Positions 43,984-53,800 of a DNA stretch of 64,000 nucleotides are shown here, one piece after another; position 1 is the first letter of the stretch, and each line of letters starts with the position of its first letter. The DNA lies in NCBI GenBank assembly GCA_030432695.1, contig JAUILN010000006.1, positions 186,001-250,000 on the forward strand, read 5' to 3'. Origin of the DNA: a bacterium (GTDB lineage Bacteria > Planctomycetota > UBA1135 > UBA2386). The notes below the pieces were generated by a model. The model saw only the letters and a program-made list of their open reading frames with translations, did not search any database and was not told the origin of the DNA. A program made the position numbers and the translations under genes.

Positions 43984-46620
43984 TCAGCCGCCGCTCGCCT
44001 CAGCCAACAAGGCCCTGCACAGCTTCGCGGTCTTGCCGCCGGTCCGGATCGCCTCGACGAAGCGGCGTGCCTCGGGATCGTCGAAGGCCGCGCCACCTTC
44101 GAACAGCAGCTCGTGGAGGAGTTCGAGCAGCTTCGCCAGGTCCTTCGGCGCGTCGGCCGGGTCGCCGCGGAGCCCGCGCTGGATCGTGGCGACCACGGCG
44201 TCGCGAGCCAAGGTCGAGGCGCGTGCGGCCTCACCGAGGGACTTCGCCCAGCGTCCGCACTTCACGAGGCCGAGCGGGAGCAGTTCGGCGAACGCTGCCC
44301 CGAGAAGTTCGGCGTCGAAGCGGCCGTCGTGGACCACCGCCAGCAGGGCGTCGAGGGCCATGCCCCACTGGCCGGGTTCCTTGCACGACAGGCCGGCTGC
44401 GAGCAGCCGGGCGGCGTTGGGGCCGAGCGGCACCTCGGCGAACAGCAGCGGTTCGAAGTAGAGGCGGGCCTCCCACTGCACCGTGCTCCATTCGGGGTCG
44501 AGTCGCTCGAAGCCGCAGGCGAAGTAGTCCTCGGTGCAGCCGGGTGCGAGCGTGGCGCTCCAGCGGACCGGGCCGGGATGCTCGCTGAGCACGCAGTAGT
44601 AGTCGGCGAGACCGTGTTCCCCCGAGTGCAGCAGGACCGTGGGTTGGAGGAAGGGGATCTTCTGCGGGACCGACGGCTCGCGTCGCAGTCGGTAGTGGGC
44701 GCCCTTGCCGTCGTTCGATCGGTAGACCGCGGGGCAGTCGAACTGGCACCGCCAGGGATCGCGCGCGCGCTGGGCTGCGAGGCGCAGGTGCTCGTCCAGC
44801 GCATCGAGCGAGTCGCCCTTCTTGGAGACAGCCAGCGCATGGCGGAGGGCCACGGCGAAGGGACCTCGGAGGTCCTTCACCCGCCGGGCGAGGTCCGGCT
44901 TCGAGCGGTCGGGGCCGAGGCGGAGCAGGGCCAGGACCTGATCGACGGGGCCGCATCCGGAGTGCTGTCCGGCGCGTTCGACCAGGACCTCGGGTGCGAT
45001 CCAGCACCGGGTGTCGGTGGGGGCGCTGAGCCGCGGCAGGCCCGAGCCGAGGTGCGGGATCAGCTCCACGATCAGCAGGCCGAGCAGGCGTTGCATCCGC
45101 GGGATCTCGACGACGCTCTCGGACGCGGCCTCGGCGTCGAAGGGTTCGCCGCGGTGCAGCGCCGACACCAGGTGGGACAGGCAGCCGGCGATCGGGTCGC
45201 GCTCTTCCTCGTAGGTGTCGAGGATCTTGCGGGCGCGCTTCGCCAGCGCCGCGAGGTCGAGTGCGTCGGTGCCCAGGCGAGTCAGTCCGTCGAGTACCCG
45301 TTCCAGCTCGATGGCATCGTCCGGCCTCTCGAGCACGGCACCCAGGCCGGCCAGCAGTTCCTCCGAGCTGTCGATCGGAACGACCGGCTCGCTGCGCAGT
45401 GACTCATGCTCCGCGGTGGGGGGCGCGACTTCGGCAGACGCCTCGACGAAGCGCGCGAGCCGTGGTTGCAGCGAGGGCTTCACCAGCTCGGCCACCGGTT
45501 CGATCGCATCACGTAGAGCGGCCGGGACGGGCGCGCCTGCCGGGATCAGCGCGTCGAGGAAGTCGAAGGCCTCGCCCTGCACGTCGGCGTGTTCGTGGGC
45601 GAGCGCCTGGCTCACCAGCAGGGCGATCCGTTCCGCGGAGGCCGCGTTCCGTCCGTGGGCCGCGCGCAGCATCGCGAGCGCGGCCGTCGCGGTCGCCTTG
45701 CTCCGGGCCTGCAGCGCTGGCTCGATCGCGTCGAGCAGCGCAGCGGCGGGGACCATGCCCTTCTTGTCGAGCTTCTGCAGCGCCTTCACCGCGAACGACA
45801 CCGTCGGCGGGATCGTGCTGCCGAGCAGCAGCAGGTAGCGGTCCACCCGCGCGGCGCGCTCCTCGAGCGTCGGCTTCAGCTCCTCGTGGAAGCGCGAGAA
45901 CCAGCCGGCGCGCATCTGCACGAAGTCGCGGGCGAGTGCTTCGAGGCTGGCGTCGAGCAGGCGGTCGCGCGGAATCAGGCCCTCGGCGCTCAGCGTGCAC
46001 AGCGCGGTCGACCAGGCGGTCTGCCGCTTCCGGTACTTGTCCGAGCCGGCCAGGTTCACGTCGGCGACCCCGTCGAACTCGAACAGGCCCCAGAGGTCGT
46101 CGGCCAGGAAGTCCGGACGCTCGCGGAGCAGGTCGGGGAGATCGCGATTCTCGCGCCACGCGACGTTCCGCAACCAGTCGATGAACCCGACCGACCAGTT
46201 CGGTGCATCGGGCTTGTCGCAGAGACCCTCTGCGACGGCGAACGCGACCTCGCGCACGCGTCGCGGATGGCTCGCGAGGACCGCGCGTGCCCAGTCGGCG
46301 ATCCACTCCCGGGAACGCAGCCGGATGGCCTCCACGCGGCGGCCCTCGGCCAACCAGATGTTCAGCGACAGCAGTTCGTCGGGCTGCAGGATCGCGAACG
46401 CGACCTCCTGGCAGGCCTGCTGCTTCGGCCCGAGGTCCTCGGCGGGCGACAGCCCGTTGATGAACTCGTTGTCGAGACCGCGCAGGCGGCGCATCAACCC
46501 CTTCGCCAGCCCGCGCCGCTGAGGTTCGGTGCATTGCTGCAGCAGATGCAGCGCCGCAGCACCGTCCGCGGCTTCGAGATGCGCGTGGAAGGCCTCTACC
46601 AGCTCCTTCTTGCCGCTCAC
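43984..46620 (-). CDS. Large helical-repeat protein, DUF6493-like
   Basis: 878 residues, no signal peptide or membrane helix, so cytoplasmic. The chain is almost entirely alpha-helical with HEAT-like repeats, for example KATATAALAMLRAAHGRNA and ALAHEHADVQGEAFDFLDAL at 330-360, a form I associate with DUF6493 proteins. The last third contains a beta-containing domain (PALYF-like strand in WEARLYFEPLLFAEVPLG). Its start overlaps the stop of the SWIM-domain gene by four bases. DUF6493-type proteins occur next to SWIM proteins together with MoxR AAA and VWA proteins elsewhere; here the latter two are absent. The identity of the family is from memory of its architecture, without a search. Confidence 0.7.
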   Translation of the reverse strand: MSGKKELVEAFHAHLEAADGAAALHLLQQCTEPQRRGLAKGLMRRLRGLDNEFINGLSPAEDLGPKQQACQEVAFAILQPDELLSLNIWLAEGRRVEAIRLRSREWIADWARAVLASHPRRVREVAFAVAEGLCDKPDAPNWSVGFIDWLRNVAWRENRDLPDLLRERPDFLADDLWGLFEFDGVADVNLAGSDKYRKRQTAWSTALCTLSAEGLIPRDRLLDASLEALARDFVQMRAGWFSRFHEELKPTLEERAARVDRYLLLLGSTIPPTVSFAVKALQKLDKKGMVPAAALLDAIEPALQARSKATATAALAMLRAAHGRNAASAERIALLVSQALAHEHADVQGEAFDFLDALIPAGAPVPAALRDAIEPVAELVKPSLQPRLARFVEASAEVAPPTAEHESLRSEPVVPIDSSEELLAGLGAVLERPDDAIELERVLDGLTRLGTDALDLAALAKRARKILDTYEEERDPIAGCLSHLVSALHRGEPFDAEAASESVVEIPRMQRLLGLLIVELIPHLGSGLPRLSAPTDTRCWIAPEVLVERAGQHSGCGPVDQVLALLRLGPDRSKPDLARRVKDLRGPFAVALRHALAVSKKGDSLDALDEHLRLAAQRARDPWRCQFDCPAVYRSNDGKGAHYRLRREPSVPQKIPFLQPTVLLHSGEHGLADYYCVLSEHPGPVRWSATLAPGCTEDYFACGFERLDPEWSTVQWEARLYFEPLLFAEVPLGPNAARLLAAGLSCKEPGQWGMALDALLAVVHDGRFDAELLGAAFAELLPLGLVKCGRWAKSLGEAARASTLARDAVVATIQRGLRGDPADAPKDLAKLLELLHELLFEGGAAFDDPEARRFVEAIRTGGKTAKLCRALLAEASGG

Positions 46621-47930
46621 GTCGACCTCTCCTCGGCGACGATCCGGGTCGCCAGGATGTGCTTGCAGGGGCCCCGCTCACCGTGGTGCTTCGAGAACCA
46701 GGGACAGCTGCAGGTCGAGTCGATCCCGGTCACGCTCACCTGGTAGCTCACGTCGCCGCTCTGCACCCGCGCGCGAAGACCCTCGGTTGCGGCCTCGAGC
46801 TGTACCGCGCCGGCTTCGGCGAGCTTGCGCGCGTTCTGCAGCCGTGGGTGGAGCCGCTTCACCTGTTCGAGGTCGAACGGCAGGCTGCGGTGGAACCAGG
46901 CGCCGTCCTGCAGGTCGAAGCCGACGTGGCCGCGGGCCGCGAGCAGGGCGAGGGCGTCCGCCAGCGCCTCGCGCCCCAGGCCGCTCTCGCGCGACAGCTC
47001 CTCGAGGTCGAGCCGGTCCTGCCAGTGCAGCGAAGCCTGGACCCTGGCCAGGGCTTCGTCGACCTGATCCATCGCCAGCGCGCCGAGCAGCTGGCCTTCG
47101 CCCGAGAAGCCGCGCCAACGCTCGGGGCTCAGCACCAGCGTGAACCGCTCGGCGCCCATCCGCAGCACCCAGGCACTGCCGCCGCACGGCTCGGCGTAGC
47201 CGGCCAGCGACTCGGCCTTCGGCAACAGATCCTCCAGGAGCCGCAGCCGCTCGGTGCCGGTGAACGCGACGCCGGCCGTCGACTTCGTCTGGGTCAGGCG
47301 CAGTCCACGTCCCAGCGGGACCGCGTACGACACGTGCCGGCTCCGGCTTGGAAGAGCGCGCACGAAGCGCAGCGCCTCGGCGCGGGAGATCTCGAAGCGC
47401 GGCTCCATCCGCGACAGGTAGGCCTGCACCTCGCCGAGTCCGCGTAGCCAGCGCAGCGGGAACGGCACCTTGCGTTCGACGATGGTGCCTCCACCCACCT
47501 CGACCGCCACGCTGTCCCGGCCGACCGCGAGCGTCATCGGCGAGTCGTCGCGGACCTGCGCCAACGCGGCGCGCATCGGCGCCTGGAAGTCGACGTTGGT
47601 GGTCCCGCGGGTCCGCGCCTCGATGTCGGTGAACGCGTCCTCGGCGAGGTCGAAGCGTGCATAGGTCGAGCAACAGCCCGAGAAGCCTTCGAAGCGCAGC
47701 TGCTGCTGGCCCACGGTGACCACCGGGTCGAGCAGCGGTTCCAGCACCCCAGGCGGCGTGTAGAAGCGTGCCCTCACGCAGTTGCTCAGTGCCCGGAGCC
47801 CGAGCGCCACGTGCCGCGGTTGCGCGACCACGCCCCGGAACAGCGCTTCGCCGTCGCTGACGAGCCGGCAGTTCGTGCCGGAAGCGGCCGTCAGCAGCTG
47901 GGAGGGCCCGGAGTATCGGTAGGCGTGCAT
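46617..47930 (-). CDS. SWIM zinc-finger protein
   Basis: 437 residues, cytoplasmic. The C-terminus (about residues 405-425) carries a SWIM zinc finger CxC-x(n)-CxH in DSTCSCPWFSKHHGERGPCK-H, a nucleic-acid- or protein-binding motif. The rest is a long mixed domain, including SGCCSTYARFDLAEDAFTD and a helical part LEELSRESGLGREALADAL. The start at 47930 (MHAYRYSGPS) was preferred to one 32 codons upstream because of the N-terminal motif and codon use. It is the first gene of a two-gene operon with the large DUF6493-like protein (four-base overlap). A 35-bp inverted repeat lies 147 bp upstream. Confidence 0.82.
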   Translation of the reverse strand: MHAYRYSGPSQLLTAASGTNCRLVSDGEALFRGVVAQPRHVALGLRALSNCVRARFYTPPGVLEPLLDPVVTVGQQQLRFEGFSGCCSTYARFDLAEDAFTDIEARTRGTTNVDFQAPMRAALAQVRDDSPMTLAVGRDSVAVEVGGGTIVERKVPFPLRWLRGLGEVQAYLSRMEPRFEISRAEALRFVRALPSRSRHVSYAVPLGRGLRLTQTKSTAGVAFTGTERLRLLEDLLPKAESLAGYAEPCGGSAWVLRMGAERFTLVLSPERWRGFSGEGQLLGALAMDQVDEALARVQASLHWQDRLDLEELSRESGLGREALADALALLAARGHVGFDLQDGAWFHRSLPFDLEQVKRLHPRLQNARKLAEAGAVQLEAATEGLRARVQSGDVSYQVSVTGIDSTCSCPWFSKHHGERGPCKHILATRIVAEERST

Positions 47931-48076
47931 GGATCCGCGTCCGTCGGAGGCCCGCAGATCGTCGCGCTCGTGCGCGGAGTCGCAACCGTCGAGCGGTGGC
48001 ACTCTCGCGCCTCGTGGACCTGGCATGCCGTGTCTCCGGGATCAGCCGGGCCACGTAGCGGCCCCGGGACCCCGGA

Positions 48077-48111
48077 GTGAGTCTGCAATATCGATTCGGT
48101 TGCAGACTCAC
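48077..48111. repeat. 35-bp inverted repeat upstream of the SWIM operon (copy 1)
   Basis: GTGAGTCTGCAA and TTGCAGACTCAC form a perfect 12-bp inverted repeat with an 11-base loop. It lies 147 bp upstream of the SWIM gene start. A near-identical element with the same loop length occurs at 54677. The 150 bp around it hold nothing else of note. Confidence 0.75.
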
Positions 48112-48185
48112 GGAGCGGGGCCGCGCGCGACACCGCGGCAGGCCAGCGGTCACTCCGCTCGGGTTGCGGGGCACTCAGAGTCGGT

Positions 48186-49919
48186 TCATCGGTCCCACTC
48201 GTGGTCCACGCGGAGCGTCTTCCCCGGCGCGACGTCGACGGTTCCTCCGCCCTCCCGCTCACCGTCCTCACCCTGGAGGAAGAACTCGATGCGGTGGGGG
48301 TCCGGCCACAGGCCGACGAAGCGGTAGCGGCCCTCGCGGTCGGTCATGGTCTCGAAGATGTCGCCGGAGGGCGGCCGCAGCCAGACGAGGGCACCGACAC
48401 GCGGTACACCCGTGGAGTCCCGGACCGTTCCTTCGACGGTCCCGGACGGCTGCAGCTCGAGCGCGCCGTAGTCGTGCTGCCCGCCGGGATCCACGACCAC
48501 CGCGTCGCTCCGGACCTGACCGCGGAACGACTCGGCCCGGATCCACAGCGGCAGACCCCTCGGGTCCGGCAGGCCGCGGATCTCGAAGCGTCCCTCGGAG
48601 TCGGTGCGCCCCCGGGCGAGGACGTGGTCGCTGGGAGAGACGCCGGGGCGATCGAAGCCCACTTCGACGCGGGCGCGCGTCGCGGGGCGCCGCTGCTCGC
48701 CGTACACGACGCGACCGGCGACGCGGAGTCCGCGCGCGGCTCGCAGCTCCAGCGGCTCGTCACCCGGCGCCTCCACCTGCACGCGCTCCAGGGCGTTGTA
48801 GAAGGGATCTTCGAGGCCGGAGGGCGGCAACAGGATGAGTTCGTCGTGCAGCAGCCGGAGCGTCGGCCTGCTACCCGGGCGGACCGGCACCTCGAGCGCG
48901 AACCGCCCCTCGCCGTCGGTGGTCGCCTGCACCCGCGTCGCACCTCGGCCCTCGATCCGGACCGATTCCAGGGGATCGTCCCCACAGCGGATCCGCCCGT
49001 TCAGCCGGAACGTGACCGGCTCCTCGACCGTGGCCACGATCCGGATCGGGTCTCCGTCGGTCGTCGTCGTGCGCGCTCGAAGCGCCAGACCCTGCACGGA
49101 CACGGAGGCGCGCATGTCCATGTCGCTCGGCAACCCCGAGAGGCGAGCCGTTCCGCCGGCATCGAGGGAGCCCTCGCGGAGCGGCCGCGGGAGAGGTTGG
49201 TAGGTCCCGCGGCGGAACGGGCGGAGGTGCCAGGACGAGACGACACCCTCGGCTTCGTCCGCGCCCTCCAGCCGGATCTCCGCAGATCGGCCGCCCCCCT
49301 CGACCAGCGTCAAGGCCACGCCGGTCCCGTCCTGCACGTCGACGCGCTGCTCGGCCATCGTGTAGCCCGGCGCCCAGGCGCGCACGAACGAGTCGCCCAG
49401 ACAGCAGTCGTCGAAGACGTGCACGCCCTCGGCGTCGGTGGTCCCGTCCATCTCGCGGTAGTCGACGTCGCGCAGGGCGTTGCGGATCAGCATCACGTGG
49501 GCGTCGGGCACCGGCCGTCCCTCCGCATCGCGGACCGCCACCCGCACCTCCGTGCCGGGGAACAGCCGAAGCTCCGCGACCACGTCGCGCTCCAGCTCCC
49601 CGGGGGCCAGGTACTCCCAGCCGCTCCAGCATCCGGGAGCGTCGGCCTGGATCAGGACCCAACCGCTCTCGGCGGGAGTGACGCGAGAAAGGACGAACTG
49701 CCCTTCGCCGTCGCTCATCGTCTGGGCAACGACCTCGCCGTCGACCCCGTGCCGGACCACCACCCGCGCCGCGGGAACGGGCTGGTGCAGGGAGTCCCGG
49801 ACGATGCCCTGAACGGTCACTCCGGGCGCGGGCACACCCGCGTCGGACTCACGTTCGCCGGGTTCCTGGAAGCCGACGGTCAGAAGCGGGACGCAGGCGA
49901 ACAGCGCGGTGCAAGCCAT
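48186..49919 (-). CDS. Exported protein with carboxypeptidase-regulatory-like domains
   Basis: 577 residues. The N-terminus (MACTALFACVPLLTVGF) looks like a signal peptide. The chain contains repeated beta-sandwich domains with the pattern VxGxVRDSxxxPVPxAxVxV and TDxEGxFxxxxL: first at GVTVQGIVRDSLHQPVPAAR, then VRVAVRDAEGRPVPDAHVML, RIRCGDDPLESVRIEGRG, GRVVYGEQRRPATRARVEVG and GTVEGTVRDSTGVPRVGALV. These match carboxypeptidase regulatory-like (CarboxypepD_reg) folds, which act as surface or adhesion modules. No peptidase motif is present. The gene is followed downstream by the SWIM operon and preceded by a small exported protein gene. Confidence 0.82.
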   Translation of the reverse strand: MACTALFACVPLLTVGFQEPGERESDAGVPAPGVTVQGIVRDSLHQPVPAARVVVRHGVDGEVVAQTMSDGEGQFVLSRVTPAESGWVLIQADAPGCWSGWEYLAPGELERDVVAELRLFPGTEVRVAVRDAEGRPVPDAHVMLIRNALRDVDYREMDGTTDAEGVHVFDDCCLGDSFVRAWAPGYTMAEQRVDVQDGTGVALTLVEGGGRSAEIRLEGADEAEGVVSSWHLRPFRRGTYQPLPRPLREGSLDAGGTARLSGLPSDMDMRASVSVQGLALRARTTTTDGDPIRIVATVEEPVTFRLNGRIRCGDDPLESVRIEGRGATRVQATTDGEGRFALEVPVRPGSRPTLRLLHDELILLPPSGLEDPFYNALERVQVEAPGDEPLELRAARGLRVAGRVVYGEQRRPATRARVEVGFDRPGVSPSDHVLARGRTDSEGRFEIRGLPDPRGLPLWIRAESFRGQVRSDAVVVDPGGQHDYGALELQPSGTVEGTVRDSTGVPRVGALVWLRPPSGDIFETMTDREGRYRFVGLWPDPHRIEFFLQGEDGEREGGGTVDVAPGKTLRVDHEWDR

Positions 49920-50176
49920 GCGGGTGAGGCTATCCGGCCGGTTGCGACTCGGGGCCCTCTTACGCCAGGAACCACGCACCACGTGATCGCCGTCCGTCGG
50001 CAGCCCGCCGTCACGCAGACCGGTCGATCCACTCGAGCCGGATCGGCAACGCGCTGCGCCACGATCACCGCGGATCCGACCGCGCGCGGTAGCGGTTGGG
50101 GAGGCAGCCCAGCGCGGGTGCGCTCGCCGGGACGTGGCGACCTGCACGGCGATCTACTGGTCGTACGCGACCATCC

Positions 50177-50779
50177 TCATCGTCCGGTGAACGATGCGGC
50201 GGGAGCGGCAGCGGGTGCGGGGGGCTCGAGTCGCCGGCCCCAGTCCCCGCCTTCGTGGTCTTCGCTCGGGCGCAGCCACGGTGACCCGTCCGGCATGATG
50301 CCGAAGCCGACCGGGACCGCGCCGTCCTCAGCGAGCATCTGCAGGTTGCCCAGCCCAGCGTTGCCGACGCTGGCATGGATCCGCGGCACCTGGCCCTCGT
50401 CCATCCAGATGCCGTGGGGATGACCCTGGTGGTCGACGGAGAGGGCCAGCCGCGAGCGCTTCCCGGTATCCCGGAGCACGATGTTCGCCGCCCCACGGGC
50501 GTAGAACACCGCGATGCGGGGCACGCCCTTGGAGTCGAGGAGCTCCAGGTGCGGTGAGCCGTCGCGCATCGTCCAGCGACCGCGGGGCTGGCCTGCGTCG
50601 TCGACGAGGGTGAACCCCTTGGCCGTCACCTCGTCGACGGTCTGCGGTGCCAGGGTCCAGCCGGCCGAGAGCACCGCGAGCAGTGCGGTGACGGCAGCCA
50701 GCGACGTCCGCCGTGCGCGGCGGCAGGTGCGTTCGAGCCTGCGGATCCGGAGATCCAATGCGGGTGGAGTGGCGTTCAT
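50177..50779 (-). CDS. Membrane-anchored protein of unknown function
   Basis: 200 residues. After a basic segment (RIRRLERTCRRARRTS) comes a transmembrane helix at about 27-45 (LAAVTALLAVLSAGWTLAP), so the protein is anchored with its C-terminus outside. The outer part is a beta-rich domain with repeated short motifs (DDAGQPRGRWTMRDGSPHLE, LLDSKGVPRIAVFYARGAAN, LALSVDHQGHPHGIWMDEGQ), suggesting successive strand-turn units of about 25 residues. I do not recognise a family. It is 21 bp downstream of the giant secreted protein gene and may share its transcript. Confidence 0.7.
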   Translation of the reverse strand: MNATPPALDLRIRRLERTCRRARRTSLAAVTALLAVLSAGWTLAPQTVDEVTAKGFTLVDDAGQPRGRWTMRDGSPHLELLDSKGVPRIAVFYARGAANIVLRDTGKRSRLALSVDHQGHPHGIWMDEGQVPRIHASVGNAGLGNLQMLAEDGAVPVGFGIMPDGSPWLRPSEDHEGGDWGRRLEPPAPAAAPAASFTGR

Positions 50780-50800
50780 GGTTGGCTCCTGGGTGCTCTC

Positions 50801-53800
50801 TCAGAGTTCGCCGAAGGTCAGCTCGAGGCCGTTCGAGCTCACCAGGCCGAGGGTGTTCGCCCCCGGGGCGATCACGAACGCCTGGCTCTGGAACGAGGCC
50901 CCGAGGATCGCCGGCAGGTTCGGGATCGGCAGGTCGGCAATCGCCGTGGAGCTGACGCCGACGGCGAACGGCAGCGCGTCCTCGGCGGTGTTGAGGGCGG
51001 TGCAGCCGGGCATGCCGATCGGGTCGAGCGCGAGGTTCTGTTCGAACACGCCGAGGAGGACGACCCCGGACGGACTTCCGGCCGGCACGTCGTCGATCCG
51101 TAGCGGCAGGTTCGAGCCGAGGATCGGCTCCAGGTCGCTGCTGAGCGACAGCGGCGGGAGGTCCGGCCGGGCGGTCCTGAACGGCACCGCGGCCAGCAGG
51201 TTGGCATGGCCCGGATCGGTCGCGTTGTCGCCCGGAGTGAAGCCGACCAGGGCGTCGGTCGAGGTGGCGATGTCACCCTGATAGGCGAGGACGATGCGTC
51301 CGTCGTCGAACAACTGCAGCTGGAACGTGAACAGCTGCGTGCCCTGATACTCCGGGATCTGGTGCCAGGTGATCACCACGCGTTGTGCCGAGGAGTCGAC
51401 GTAGATCCCGTCGGCGCCGGCACCGTCCGGGTTGAGGTCCGTCCACAGCGCAGCGACGCGGGCCGGCGAGTTCAGGAACTCGTGGACGGTGGGCGAATAG
51501 TCGGTCTCGGTCGACGAGCCGTCCTCGAGCCAGAGGAAGCCGTTGGAGCAGACGCTGACCGCGGTCGATCCGGTCGGGTTGCCCGGGTAGGGGAACGCGA
51601 AGGGCAGTGGAACCGCGGTCAGCCGGTCGTCCCCGGTCCGGATCGCGGTGCCGAGCGTGGTCTCGTAGCACGACGTGGCACAGCGGTCGACGTCGTAGCC
51701 GCCCGCGCCGTTCGGCGTGAGTTCGAACTCCTGATCGTAGAGATCGGTCTGGGTGCCGAAGTCGTAGAACGACGCCACGGTGCCGCAACCGCTGCCGTAG
51801 CTGCGGGTCGAGGCCGGGGCACACGCGGACTGCACCAGGTCCACTCCGCTGCCGCCGAGCGCGTTGGGCTGCCTCGACAGGATCCGGCCGGTGAGGTCGA
51901 AGGCGTTCGACGGGCGGAAACGCTCGTAGGCGTTGGCCTGCGCTCCGGTGTCGAAGGGCGCCGACGAGAAGTCGGAGCCACCAGGATCGGCGCTGGTGTT
52001 GCCGGTCCAGCCGACGAGAGCCTCTGCTTCGGGGATCGTGCCGGAGTAGGACGTGTGCACCGTGCCGTCCGGATAGAGCGTGCACTGCACGGTGAACAGG
52101 TCGGAGCTCTGGTAATCGCGAGCCCGGTGCCATGTGATCACCGCGCGGTCACCGAAGCTGTTGAAGTAGACGTCATCGGCTTCGCCGCCGAGGGTCATGT
52201 CCCGCCACAGAGGTGCGATCCGTGCAGGCTCGTTCAGGAACTCGGTGACGTTCGGAGTCCAGTCGTTGGCGGTTGCCGCGCCGTCGAGCCAGAAGAAGCC
52301 GTTGGAGCTGATCGAGATCGCGTTGGTCGTTCCGCCCCCGGGAATGGGGAAGTCGAAACCGAGCGACTGGTTCGGGTGGATCGAGTCGTCCCGTGCGCCG
52401 AGCGCGGTGCCGAGGTCGGGCTCGTAGCAGATCCCGTCGCCGAATTCGGCGCGGACCGTGTGGTGCTCGTCCATCGTGACGGTGATGGTGCGTTGGCCCT
52501 CGGTCTGCGCCACGCCGTCGATCCGCCACCGACCGAACCGGTTCAGGCCGCCGGCGAATGGCGCCACGAGCGTGACCTGCTCTCCTCCCAGGTAGTAGCG
52601 GGTGAAGCTGCTCGTGCCGTATCCGTTGCCGTCCGCATCGACGGGCGAGACCGTGATTCCCACTCCGGTGCCGGGGTCGCTGGTCTGCACGTCGAGCACC
52701 CATTCACGGGCGTAGATCGCCTCGGCGCGGTCGTCCTCGGTGCCCAGGTGCGCGTGCAGCGCGGGCTCGCCGACCGGCTGGTCCGACGAGACGCCCGGTG
52801 CGCCCCACCAGCGCCAATGGCGGAACCGGTATGCCTCGTCGTTGTCGACGACGTGACGGACCGGCGCCTCCAAACGGTAGAGCACGTCTCCGGCATAGCC
52901 TCGGTAGGCGGGAGTCCGCAGATCGCCGTCGCCGGTGCGGTCGGTCGGAGTCAGCGAGATCGGGATGTCCTGCACCGGTGACGAGACGACCATCAGGGTG
53001 ACGTTCGGCTCGTCCATGCTCTCGCGGCCGAAGTGGATCCATTTGTGGAGCCCGTCCGTGTAGATGTTGCTGCCATTGGACAGCTGGACGCCGGTGCCGG
53101 CGAACGAGCCTGATCCCGCCAGGGTCGGCCAGGCCTGTACCGTGAAGTAGTCGCCCCAGCGGGCCTCGTTCGGGTCATTGTCGCTGGCCGTGAAGAGCCG
53201 GAACGCCGAGAACTTCTCCAGGTCGTCGAACAACGCGGTCCCACAGGACGGGCGGCGGGTTCCGCCCCCGAGCGAGACGATGACTCCTACGTGACCCCAG
53301 GCATTGGCAGCTGCGGCGGGGTAGGCGACGGAGTGGTCCCTGTTCCACAGGTCGTAGTCCTCGATGCGGGTCGGGGCGCCGTCGCCGGTGACGTCGAAGC
53401 GGGCCAGTCGCACGTAGTTGTTGGGCCGGTCGACTTGCTGATTGCAGCGCCAGAGGAAGCCGACCTCGTTCTCGCTGCGGTAGCCGGCGAGGATCCGGTT
53501 CTGCATGTTGCGGATCCAGCTGCGGCCGTCCGGGCCGGCGTGGGGCGTCAGGCCGCGTGTCCAGGTGGAGATGTCCCGCTCGTAGGCGTAGAGGCCGCCC
53601 GAGTCCGACCAGCGGTGGATCCGGATCCGCCCGGTGTTGACATGGGTGGCCATGTACATCGCCGACCGCGGTCCCTGCGCGAGGCGGAAGCTCCACTGGG
53701 TGTCGTTGTCGCCCATCAGGGCCTGGTAGGTGAGCGAGCCGCCGTCGGCGATGTCCGAGCGGGCGATGCGGGCCACGATCGCACTCTCCAGTCCGCCGGT

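Noticed and set aside
44080..46746. Plus-strand open frames over the DUF6493-like gene
   Set aside because: The minus frame is continuous, overlaps the SWIM gene by four bases and has helical repeat patterns; the plus frames are broken and Arg-rich.
48201..50423. 740-codon plus-strand frame opposite the carboxypeptidase-regulatory-like gene
   Set aside because: It has no signal peptide or domain, and the minus frame has repeated beta-sandwich motifs and a signal peptide.
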